Shown here piece by piece: positions 1 through 4,470 of a stretch of DNA of 5,351 nucleotides (its first letter is position 1; every line of letters begins with the position of its first letter). This stretch comes from CBDULX01 sp048550535 (GTDB lineage: Bacteria > Pseudomonadota > Gammaproteobacteria > SZUA-229): NCBI GenBank assembly GCA_048550535.1, contig JBLYYN010000008.1, forward strand, positions 1 through 5,351. The letters are read 5' to 3'. The position numbers and the translations under genes are program-made. Below the pieces are notes generated by a model. That model made no database searches and had not been told where the DNA came from. It saw nothing but the letters and a program-made list of their open reading frames with translations.

Positions 1-93
1 AACCTGGTTTCTTTCGGCAATCAGCTGTTTAATTTCCTTGCGGGTCCTTGATCGACGGTCAGTCACAGGTTGCTGTTCAATCGAATCATTCAT
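1..93 (-). CDS. 5' end of a leftward gene, product unknown (partial)
   Basis: The complement of 93-91 is an ATG that opens 31 sense codons running off the left edge. An AGGTTGGAGAG stretch lies just upstream, with GGAG six bases before the ATG, a well-placed ribosome binding site. The visible N-terminus begins MNDSIEQQPVTDRRSRTRKE and continues as a charged, probably helical segment rich in Arg, Lys, Gln and Glu (IKQLIAERNQV). There is no signal peptide or membrane segment in the visible part. The gene is divergent from msrA across 319 nt. I do not recognise the family; a small cytoplasmic regulator would fit the composition, but that is a guess. The start codon is well supported by the ribosome binding site; the function is not. 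Confidence 0.55.
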   Translation of the reverse strand, partial: MNDSIEQQPVTDRRSRTRKEIKQLIAERNQV

Positions 94-154
94 ATTACTC
101 TCCAACCTCACGCTTCTAATTTTTTATCATTTATTTATCACCCGACGCACCATT

Positions 155-191
155 AAAATTCCGGGTTATCCTAATAAAATTTGGGGTTATT
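155..191. repeat. Degenerate 16-nt direct repeat, 21-bp period
   Basis: AAAATTCCGGGTTATC (155-170) and AAAATTTGGGGTTATT (176-191) match at 13 of 16 positions and start 21 bp apart, about two helical turns. They lie 62-98 bp upstream of the left-edge gene's start. This spacing would suit a tandem protein-binding site, but no known regulator consensus is recognised. Confidence 0.35.
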
Positions 192-271
192 GCAGCGGAT
201 GTTCAGCCACTTCATTTACATGCCATTATATTCACAATCTGCATTGATATGTAATCCCCCGAAGCGATTAA

Positions 272-338
272 TAGGTCACATATATGTTATGTTATTGAAC
301 TAGTGACTTATATTAGCCTTCTTATAATAGACTATAAT
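272..338 (+). promoter_or_regulatory. Candidate msrA promoter with adjoining inverted repeat
   Basis: Two perfect TATAAT hexamers occur at 323-328 and 333-338, 75-90 nt before the msrA ATG. Neither has a good -35: TTGAAC at 295-300 is 22 bp from the first, which is too far. An inverted repeat TAGGTCAC (272-279) / GTGACTTA (303-310), one mismatch in eight, sits immediately upstream and could be an activator or operator site that makes up for the poor -35. The -10 boxes are seen directly; the regulatory role is inferred. Confidence 0.35.
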
Positions 339-412
339 TATAGCTTTTCTTGATTGTGATACAGATAACTTATCATCAAGTAGTTATTAACCCTTTAATA
401 TCAGGTGGGTAA

Positions 413-1042
413 ATGTTAGAAAAAATGTCATTACCGAGTAAAGAACAGGCCTTACCCGGTCGTACGGAGTCTATGGCGGTGCCGGAGTCGCATTATGTTA
501 GTGGTCACTGCTTGCAGGAGCCATTTCCAGAGAATATGCAATCAGCGATGTTTGGCATGGGCTGTTTCTGGGGGGCGGAACGCATTTTCTGGCAATTAGA
601 AGGTGTTTACACTACAGCCGTGGGTTATTCGGCGGGCCATACGCCTAATCCAGGCTATCAGGAAGTTTGTTCAGGGATGACAGGCCATAACGAAGTGGTG
701 CTGGTGGTATTTGATCCCTCGGTTATTGCTTATAAGCAGTTGTTGAAATGCTTCTGGGAATCCCACAATCCCACCCAGGGCATGCGACAGGGAAATGACC
801 AGGGTACTCAATACCGTTCAGGTATCTATACCTTTAGTCAAACCCAGCAGGATCAGGCTGAGCAATCAAAGCTACAGGTTCAGCAGCTACTCAATGATGC
901 CGGTTTTGGTGACATAAGCACAGAAATAATATCGGCACAGCCATTTTATTATGCGGAAGAATATCACCAGCAATACCTGGCCAAAAACCCCAATGGCTAT
1001 TGTGGATTAGGTGGTACAGGTATTTCAATCAAAGCCGTGTAA
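413..1042 (+). CDS. msrA: Peptide methionine (S)-S-oxide reductase MsrA
   Basis: This 209-aa cytoplasmic repair enzyme reduces methionine-S-sulfoxide in proteins and free methionine, with electrons normally from thioredoxin. The catalytic motif GCFWG is at residues 50-54 with nucleophile Cys51. Other family residues visible are Tyr82, Cys86 (EVCSGMTGH), Glu94, Asp129 (GNDQGTQYRS, 127-136) and Tyr134, and the C-terminal KNPNGYCGLGG carries a resolving Cys197. The long N-terminal arm (residues 1-45, including ALPGR) matches the E. coli-type enzyme of about 212 aa. The second recycling Cys of E. coli MsrA (GIGVC) is Ser205 here (GTGIS), so relay to thioredoxin should use only Cys197. The start at 413 is chosen because AGGTGG at 403-408 is well spaced; Met5 at 425 is the alternative. 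The gene appears monocistronic. Family assignment is very secure. Confidence 0.97.
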   Translation: MLEKMSLPSKEQALPGRTESMAVPESHYVSGHCLQEPFPENMQSAMFGMGCFWGAERIFWQLEGVYTTAVGYSAGHTPNPGYQEVCSGMTGHNEVVLVVFDPSVIAYKQLLKCFWESHNPTQGMRQGNDQGTQYRSGIYTFSQTQQDQAEQSKLQVQQLLNDAGFGDISTEIISAQPFYYAEEYHQQYLAKNPNGYCGLGGTGISIKAV

Positions 1043-1076
1043 ACAGTAGTTCAATCTACCACGGCAGAGAAATATT

Positions 1077-1118
1077 TGTATTTGGCAAATGCGGCGAAAG
1101 TTGTTTGAACCAAATACA
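1077..1118. repeat. Stem-loop downstream of msrA
   Basis: TGTATTTGG (1077-1085) pairs perfectly with CCAAATACA (1110-1118). The stem continues after an AA bulge with CAAA (1086-1089) / TTTG (1104-1107). It begins 35 nt after the msrA stop, where a 3'-end structure would be expected. No T-run follows on either strand, so it is not a canonical intrinsic terminator; it could stabilise the 3' end or act with Rho. Confidence 0.45.
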
Positions 1119-1236
1119 CTGTTGCTGAAAAAATTTACTATGGATTGATTTTGTTAACAGGAACAAAATCATATTGACGTTTCGCTATTAAATACAAAAG
1201 TAAACTCAGAAAACATCTCCCCGATATAACGCTATG

Positions 1237-1341
1237 CCCCAATCGATTTTTTAGCTTTATCGCCATGATAGTGTTCTCCCAACAGGGTCCTTTGCCTGGT
1301 TTATATCATGCAGCTTAGATGAGATAATCACTTGATTGGGG
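1237..1341. repeat. Nested imperfect inverted repeats, possible long hairpin
   Basis: The arms occur in mirrored order: CCCCAATC (1237-1244) with GATTGGGG (1334-1341), CATGATA (1264-1270) with TATCATG (1304-1310), and CAGG (1283-1286) with CCTG (1295-1298) around an 8-nt apex. The pairings between the outer and middle arms are weak. The nested order is compatible with a single ~105-nt folded element such as a structured RNA or a small palindromic repeat. No T-tract or family signature identifies it. Confidence 0.3.
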
Positions 1342-1612
1342 GGAGCAGCATTATTGGCAAAAAGTTCAGCTCCTGGTTCAATATTTTCATATTTGGCTAT
1401 AGAACTATTCTTTAATATCAAAAGTAGAGTTAAAAATGAGCGAGGCTCCTGGTTAATGGCAGAATAATTAGCTTATTAAGAATATTTATAGAATCTTTAA
1501 GTTATTGATAATGCTGGAATTGTTAAAAAACATCATGAGCGCTTCCCTGTTATAGGATTTATTCCCATATTTTAAAAATATTTAGCATCTAGACTCATAG
1601 CATATCGGAAGT

Positions 1613-1651
1613 ATCTGCACCTTGATGATGAAAAACTGCAGATGTTATTTT
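1613..1651 (+). promoter_or_regulatory. Candidate cysC promoter overlapped by a palindrome
   Basis: TTGATG (1622-1627), an 18-bp spacer and TATTTT (1646-1651) preceded by an extended -10 TG (1643-1644) form a plausible sigma-70-type promoter, with transcription starting about 20 nt before the cysC ATG. An inverted repeat ATCTGCA (1613-1619) / TGCAGAT (1637-1643) with a 17-nt gap brackets the -35 and touches the -10, so a bound protein would probably block transcription. The repeat is seen directly; the operator role is inferred. Confidence 0.35.
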
Positions 1652-1679
1652 TAAGCTATCAAGTGGTAATAGAATAACT

Positions 1680-2354
1680 ATGAAAACATCGACTAATGTG
1701 GTTTGGAGTGATACGACCATCACCAAGGAAAGGCGAAATCTTTTAAACAACCAGGAGTCTGCCGTTATCTGGTTTACCGGATTATCCGGTTCTGGCAAGT
1801 CCACCATTGCCAATGTTCTAGAAGAATACCTGCATGATTTATCGATACGCACCTATATTCTGGACGGTGATAATGTGCGTCACGGTCTGAATGGCGATCT
1901 TGGATTTAGCGAGCAAGATCGGGTAGAGAATATTCGTCGAATCGGCGAAGTGTCCAAACTGTTCATCGATGCCGGCGTCATGGTGCTTACCTCGTTTATT
2001 TCACCATTCAGTAGCGACCGCCGATTTGTCCGCAGTCTGGTACCTGGCCGGGAATTTATAGAGGTCTATGTGAAATGTCCGCTGGAAGTATGTGAAGCGC
2101 GTGACGTTAAAGGCCTGTATGAACGTGCCCGTAGAGGTGAAATAAAATATTTTACCGGAATTGACTCGCCCTACGAAGAACCGGAAAATCCGGAGGTCGT
2201 AATAGATACGTCAAAGTTAACGGTGGATGAAGCGGTAGTGGAAATTACCAAGTTCCTGGTTCATAACAATTATATTCAACTCCGACGTCGTGATGATCTG
2301 TCCAGGCTATTACTGGCTAACTATGGCAAGCCCGATTCTGTGGAAGAGCAGTAA
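1680..2354 (+). CDS. cysC: Adenylyl-sulfate (APS) kinase CysC
   Basis: This enzyme phosphorylates adenylyl sulfate with ATP to give PAPS, the activated sulfate used for assimilatory reduction or sulfotransfer; it is cytoplasmic. At 224 aa it aligns end to end with E. coli CysC (201 aa). Visible features are the N-terminal NVVW (residues 6-9), the Walker A loop GLSGSGKS (34-41), LDGDNVRHGL (61-70), the DLGFS segment (73-77), ENIRRIGEV (83-91), SFISP (105-109) with the conserved Ser108, RDVKGLYERAR (141-151) and FTGIDSPYE (158-166). About 25 residues after position 200 extend beyond the E. coli end, are rich in Arg and Leu, and have no recognised motif. The start is fixed by alignment, since an in-frame stop lies at 1629 and no other ATG follows it; the ribosome binding site is poor (AGTGG, 13 nt upstream). 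The sulfate adenylyltransferase genes cysD and cysN are not adjacent, which is unusual for an assimilatory cluster. Confidence 0.96.
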   Translation: MKTSTNVVWSDTTITKERRNLLNNQESAVIWFTGLSGSGKSTIANVLEEYLHDLSIRTYILDGDNVRHGLNGDLGFSEQDRVENIRRIGEVSKLFIDAGVMVLTSFISPFSSDRRFVRSLVPGREFIEVYVKCPLEVCEARDVKGLYERARRGEIKYFTGIDSPYEEPENPEVVIDTSKLTVDEAVVEITKFLVHNNYIQLRRRDDLSRLLLANYGKPDSVEEQ

Positions 2355-2363
2355 AAGCAAAAC

Positions 2364-2468
2364 AAGTTTTAAGTTACAAGTCTTAAGTCTTAAGTCTTAA
2401 GTCGTGAGTCTTAAGTTATATGTCTAAACTTACAACTTACAACTTTTAAATTGCAACTTATAACTTTT
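2364..2468. repeat. Array of fifteen in-phase 7-bp units with a polarity switch
   Basis: Starting at 2364, every 7 bp begins a related unit. There are nine units of the AAGTNNN type (AAGTTTT, AAGTTAC, three AAGTCTT, AAGTCGT, GAGTCTT, AAGTTAT, ATGTCTA), then from 2427 six of the AACTTNN type (two AACTTAC, AACTTTT, AAATTGC, AACTTAT, AACTTTT). The second set is roughly the reverse complement of the first, so the whole array can fold back on itself, and the 7-bp phase is kept across the switch. It lies between the convergent genes cysC (stop 10 nt away) and the Dabb gene (stop 18 nt away) and may serve as a bidirectional 3' structure. It is not a CRISPR, because the units have no spacers. Confidence 0.85.
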
Positions 2469-2486
2469 AATCGTTCGTGTTTATAG

Positions 2487-2795
2487 TCATACCTGGTAAT
2501 CAATAACTCTGCGTTCATATCGAATTTCCTGAACAAAATCCTTTAATTTGACATGTTCTGGATGGGGGTAATAAGCCTGCAGGGCTTCCATGTTTTCAAA
2601 CTCCGAATAAAGAACCACATCGACGTCATCATCAGTATGGTTATTAACCAGATTGATACCCACTTCGAGACAATGCATGCCAGGTATGATGCCATTCAGG
2701 TTTTCCAGGCGTTGTTTCAGTAATAAGGCATTTTCAGATTTACTACGGCCATCAGCGTTTTCTTTAAGTTTCCACAGTACTATGTGTTTAATCAT
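2487..2795 (-). CDS. Dabb (stress-responsive alpha/beta-barrel) domain protein
   Basis: This 102-aa protein is a single Dabb domain, a small dimeric ferredoxin-like fold found in plant stress proteins and many uncharacterised bacterial proteins; some relatives are cyclases or monooxygenase-like. Family marks are the opening MIKHIVLWKLK (residues 1-11), the central PGMHCLEVGINL (38-49), the strand DVDVVLYSEF (57-66), and the typical helix region MEALQAYYPHPEHVKL (69-84), ending in a final strand RRVIDYQV. There is no signal peptide or membrane segment. No Shine-Dalgarno sequence precedes the ATG at 2795 (the upstream sequence reads AAAGTTATTCCC), so initiation may be weak or leader-dependent, but homology starts right at Met1. 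It is divergent from cmoM and convergent with cysC. The specific substrate or role is unknown. Confidence 0.88.
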   Translation of the reverse strand: MIKHIVLWKLKENADGRSKSENALLLKQRLENLNGIIPGMHCLEVGINLVNNHTDDDVDVVLYSEFENMEALQAYYPHPEHVKLKDFVQEIRYERRVIDYQV

Positions 2796-2841
2796 GGGAA
2801 TAACTTTGCGTTAGTAAAACAGGTTAAGGTACGATATTGAT

Positions 2842-2870
2842 ATTCTATTTATATATCTGGATTCGTGCAA
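2842..2870 (-). promoter_or_regulatory. Candidate promoter of the Dabb gene
   Basis: On the minus strand TTGCAC (2870-2865), a 17-bp spacer and TAGAAT (2847-2842) form a sigma-70-like promoter. The -10 matches at five of six positions and the -35 only at three. Transcription would start near 2835, about 40 nt before the ATG. The -35 overlaps the short palindrome GTGCAATGCAC (2865-2875). No equally good rightward promoter for cmoM is visible in this spacer. Confidence 0.35.
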
Positions 2871-2920
2871 TGCACTATGTGGTTTATGGCTGATCGTTTA
2901 ACATTTTGAGTGATGCAATA

Positions 2921-3706
2921 ATGGATCGAAATTTTAATGACCTGGTGGGTCATTTCCAGAAAAATATCTATCAGACCCCAAAGGGGAGAATACGCCTGGA
3001 TATTATCTGGCGCGATCTTGTTGCTGTCTTGCCTGCCCTGGAGAAGGGGCAAAAATTACGTATTCTGGATGCAGGTGCCGGTTTGGGCTACATGGCCGGT
3101 ATGCTGGCCGAACTTGGCCATGAACTGGTTCTGTGTGATGTATCAGACGAAATTTTGAAGCAGGCTGAGCAGCATTTGAGCCAGAATCATCCTCAGGCTG
3201 CTTATCGCCTGATCAACAGTGCTGTACAGGAACTGAAGTCACACATTGATGAGCAATTTGACCTGGTGTTATTCCATGCGGTTTTAGAATGGCTAGCCGA
3301 ACCCAGGCAGGCCCTTAGCCAGTTGCTGGATTTTATTAAGCCCGAGGGCTATCTCTCATTGATGTTTTACAATAAACACAGCCTGGTGTATCGGCATTTA
3401 TTAAATGCCAATTTTAAAGTGCTGTTGCAGGGGGAACCCAGGGTAGGGGAGCGTCTGGTGCCTATTTCACCACTGGATCCAGATCAGGTTGAAGCCTGGC
3501 TGTTGCAGGAGAATATGGACATTATTCATCAATCGGGGGTGCGAGTGATTTATGATTACCTGAGTCATGCAGAGAAACAGCGGATCAACATGGATGAGCT
3601 GATAGAGATGGAACGTCGTTATTCACTTATGCGACCTTATTCAGACCTGGCGCGTTATCAGCATTTTATGATTAAATCTAAAGAAAACGCGAATGAACGC
3701 AAATGA
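2921..3706 (+). CDS. cmoM: tRNA 5-carboxymethoxyuridine methyltransferase CmoM
   Basis: CmoM (formerly SmtA) uses S-adenosylmethionine to methylate cmo5U at the wobble position of several tRNAs, giving mcmo5U. The reading frame aligns over its full length with E. coli CmoM. From Met at 2921 the landmarks are MDRNFNDL (1-8), the SAM motif I LDAGAGLG (49-56), the acidic residue Asp73 in LCDVS, FHAVLEW (118-124), LMFYN (147-151), GVRVIYDYL (206-214) and the C-terminal RRY...PY..LARYQH region (232-248). This start gives 261 aa, the E. coli length, and begins at the conserved DRNF. An in-frame TTG at 2906 would add five residues (MSDAI) and is less likely. The ribosome binding site is weak (GAGTGA about seven bases before the ATG). 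The last residues, NANERK, are encoded by a 10-bp tandem repeat. The gene stands alone, divergent from the Dabb gene and convergent with rlmJ. Confidence 0.95.
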   Translation: MDRNFNDLVGHFQKNIYQTPKGRIRLDIIWRDLVAVLPALEKGQKLRILDAGAGLGYMAGMLAELGHELVLCDVSDEILKQAEQHLSQNHPQAAYRLINSAVQELKSHIDEQFDLVLFHAVLEWLAEPRQALSQLLDFIKPEGYLSLMFYNKHSLVYRHLLNANFKVLLQGEPRVGERLVPISPLDPDQVEAWLLQENMDIIHQSGVRVIYDYLSHAEKQRINMDELIEMERRYSLMRPYSDLARYQHFMIKSKENANERK

Positions 3707-3715
3707 ACGCGGATG
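3686..3715. repeat. Three tandem 10-bp units spanning the cmoM stop codon
   Basis: AACGCGAATG (3686-3695), AACGCAAATG (3696-3705) and AACGCGGATG (3706-3715) are consecutive units differing at two positions. The TGA stop (3704-3706) lies at the junction of the second and third units, so the repeat sets the C-terminal residues of CmoM and the start of its 3' untranslated region. Confidence 0.8.
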
Positions 3716-3751
3716 CTATTGTATGTTTGTCTTGTGTGGTCAGATATTATT

Positions 3752-3808
3752 CAATATTAAACCATGTTTAGATATTGGTTTCGCCTCGCTGGCGAGTTAC
3801 TTCTTTGT
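3752..3808 (+). terminator. Two successive 3' hairpins after cmoM, possible terminator
   Basis: The first hairpin (3752-3777) pairs CAATAT with ATATTG and AAAC with GTTT around the loop CAT, with small bulges. The second pairs TCGCC (3781-3785) with GGCGA (3791-3795) and is followed by a T-rich stretch, GTTACTTCTTTGT. Together they start 46 nt after the cmoM stop and could end its transcript. The T-tract is interrupted, so intrinsic termination would be partial. The second hairpin is also the 5' end of repeat copy A. Confidence 0.4.
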
Positions 3809-4130
3809 ATAGCAGCCATCCATGGCCGCTATCCTTTGGGCCATGCAATGCATGTTCAGAAACGCTCCAGACGTTTCTAGTCTCCAGCAAAGCTTCCGCA
3901 TCCTGCTCACGCTCCTTACTTACGTCCATGTAGGCAACAAAGAAGATAACCAAGAAAATGCCGCCCCGGGTCGCAAGCCACTATGCAAACAACGCATAGC
4001 GGTGCCTTCGTCACTCGTAATTGATGAGGCTGCTGCGGAACTCACGAATTACAAACAGCGTAATTCGCTCAGACATCCTCGCAGACAACCCCTCATAAAT
4101 CACTCTCTCCTCTGCTTACTCCAAAGGGGT
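3781..4130 (+). repeat. Structured intergenic repeat, copy A (with insertion)
   Basis: This non-coding element resembles, in the opposite orientation, the sequence at 4424-4207. Shared landmarks in order are a GC hairpin ending GGCGAGTT, a TTCTTT arm with its AAAGAA partner, then an ACCAA block, GCCCC, TGCTGCGGAACTC (4031-4043; one mismatch to copy B), ACATCCTCGCAGA (4073-4085; one mismatch) and a final GGGG (4126-4129). Extra stems are CTATGC (3981-3986) / GCATAG (3994-3999) with loop AAACAAC, and CGAATTAC (4045-4052) / GTAATTCG (4060-4067) with loop AAACAGC. AACCCC (4087-4092) can also pair with GGGGTT (4126-4131). Without the 128-nt insertion the copy is 222 nt, against 218 for copy B. Open frames across it (3822-4142 rightward, 3953-3768 leftward) look like chance. 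From memory, unverified, similar elements occur between genes in other gammaproteobacteria. Confidence 0.7.
3809..3936. repeat. Hairpin-rich insertion at the apex of a stem in copy A
   Basis: GTTACTTCTTTGT (3796-3808) and ACAAAGAAGATAAC (3937-3950) are near-perfect complements with one bulged base. In copy B the equivalent arms are separated by only four bases, but here by 128. The insert contains CATGGCC (3821-3827) / GGCCATG (3839-3845) and AGAAACG (3858-3864) / CGTTTCT (3872-3878), the latter with a 7-nt loop. No gene is readable. Either an extra module was gained here or copy B lost one. Confidence 0.6.
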
Positions 4131-4206
4131 TCTTGCGTGTGAAGATGACACGCAAATAGGCAGCGCAAAGCTCACAGGTTTTCTTGTGCTTTTACGCATT
4201 TAAATT
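4131..4206. repeat. Two stem-loops between the convergent repeat copies
   Basis: TTGCGTGT (4133-4140) pairs perfectly with ACACGCAA (4148-4155) around the 7-nt loop GAAGATG. A longer imperfect stem at 4163-4197 has an apical part CACAGG / CTTGTG around TTTT and a basal part GCG-AAAG / CTTT-CGC with small bulges. These hairpins lie between the 3' ends of copies A and B and may be a further module of one of them. Confidence 0.55.
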
Positions 4207-4424
4207 CCCCATTGATCAAGCCGAGGAGCACATGGTTAATGTGCAGGCTTTCTGCGAGCATGTTTGACGAGCGTCGTTTGCGAGGAGTTGCGCAGCAGGC
4301 ACATTCATCATGTAGCGACGAGGGAACCCTTCATTGTTTTTATGAAGGGCTTGTGAGTTGGGGCGTGTTTCTTTGGTTCGGTTTCTTTACACGAGTAAAG
4401 AAATGAACTCGCCCAGGCGGGCGA
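4207..4424 (-). repeat. Structured intergenic repeat, copy B (inverted, compact)
   Basis: Read on the minus strand from 4424, this copy begins with the hairpin TCGCCC-GCCT-GGGCGA. A 9-bp stem follows, GTAAAGAAA (4395-4403) with TTTCTTTAC (4382-4390) across four bases. Then come an ACCAAAG / GCCCC block, a perfect 8-bp stem CCCTTCAT (4327-4334) / ATGAAGGG (4342-4349) with a 7-nt loop, the block matching TGCTGCG-AACTC (4297-4285), ACATGCTCGCAGA (4263-4251), a 6-bp stem GCACAT (4228-4233) / ATGTGC (4239-4244), and a terminal GGGG (4210-4207). Order and spacing follow copy A. The elements converge, so each has its 5' hairpin next to the 3' end of a gene. The rightward frame at 4212-4406 has no ribosome binding site or family match and is dismissed. 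Confidence 0.7.
4395..4424 (-). terminator. Possible rlmJ terminator
   Basis: On the minus strand, 47 nt after the rlmJ stop, the stem TCGCCC (4424-4419) / GGGCGA (4414-4409) with a 4-nt loop is followed by GTTCATTTCTTTAC, a T-rich but interrupted tract. It is the mirror of the hairpin plus T-tract at the end of cmoM and is also the 5' end of repeat copy B. Efficiency as an intrinsic terminator is uncertain. Confidence 0.4.
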
Positions 4425-4470
4425 AATCAATGCAAAAAGTTAACTCATAAAATAATAAAATAGAAACAAA

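Larger units (their letters stand above)
94..412. other. Divergent intergenic region between the left-edge gene and msrA
   Basis: This 319-nt AT-rich stretch should hold promoters for both flanking genes. I see no convincing gene in it. Visible elements are a degenerate 16-nt direct repeat at 155-170 and 176-191, an 8-nt inverted repeat at 272-279 and 303-310, and two TATAAT hexamers at 323-328 and 333-338. A rightward open frame covering 38-247 runs back through the start of the leftward gene, has no ribosome binding site and has a low-complexity product, so I regard it as chance. Confidence 0.5.
1043..1679. other. Gene-poor region between msrA and cysC
   Basis: This 637-nt AT-rich stretch has no convincing gene. 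It holds a stem-loop after msrA (1077-1118), a nested inverted-repeat region (1237-1341), a 10-nt direct repeat GCTCCTGGTT at 1369-1378 and 1445-1454, a 15-nt AT palindrome at 1567-1581, and the cysC promoter area. One small leftward frame (1266 to 1138, 42 codons plus stop, with GGGAG nine bases before its ATG and a short hydrophobic stretch CFLSLLLYLIA) is possible but has no recognised homology. The region may contain decayed mobile DNA, but no transposase fragment is readable. Confidence 0.5.

Noticed and set aside
38..247. Rightward 69-codon open frame
   Set aside because: It overlaps antisense the better-supported start of the leftward gene at 93, lacks a ribosome binding site, and its product has no family character.
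1595..1852. Leftward 85-codon open frame
   Set aside because: It runs antisense through the conserved N-terminus of cysC, including the Walker A region, so it is a shadow of that gene.
2364..2468. CRISPR array
   Set aside because: The 7-bp units are contiguous, with no spacers and no cas genes nearby.
2906..2920. Upstream TTG start for cmoM
   Set aside because: The ATG at 2921 begins at the conserved DRNF motif and gives the usual family length of 261 aa; the TTG adds five unconserved residues.
2849..3158. Open frames overlapping the start of cmoM (leftward 2849-3052, rightward 2937-3158)
   Set aside because: Both lie in other frames of the clearly homologous CmoM coding sequence.
3768..4142. 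Open frames across repeat copy A (leftward 3768-3953, rightward 3822-4142)
   Set aside because: They cross multiple hairpins and repeat junctions, have no ribosome binding site or recognisable domain, and are typical of spurious hypothetical proteins called in repeats.
4212..4406. Rightward 64-codon open frame in repeat copy B
   Set aside because: It lies wholly inside the inverted repeat element, with no start signal or homology.
3752..4470. Insertion sequence with transposase between cmoM and rlmJ
   Set aside because: No transposase fragment is readable in any frame; the inverted arrangement comes from two copies of a short non-coding element, not from terminal inverted repeats of one IS.
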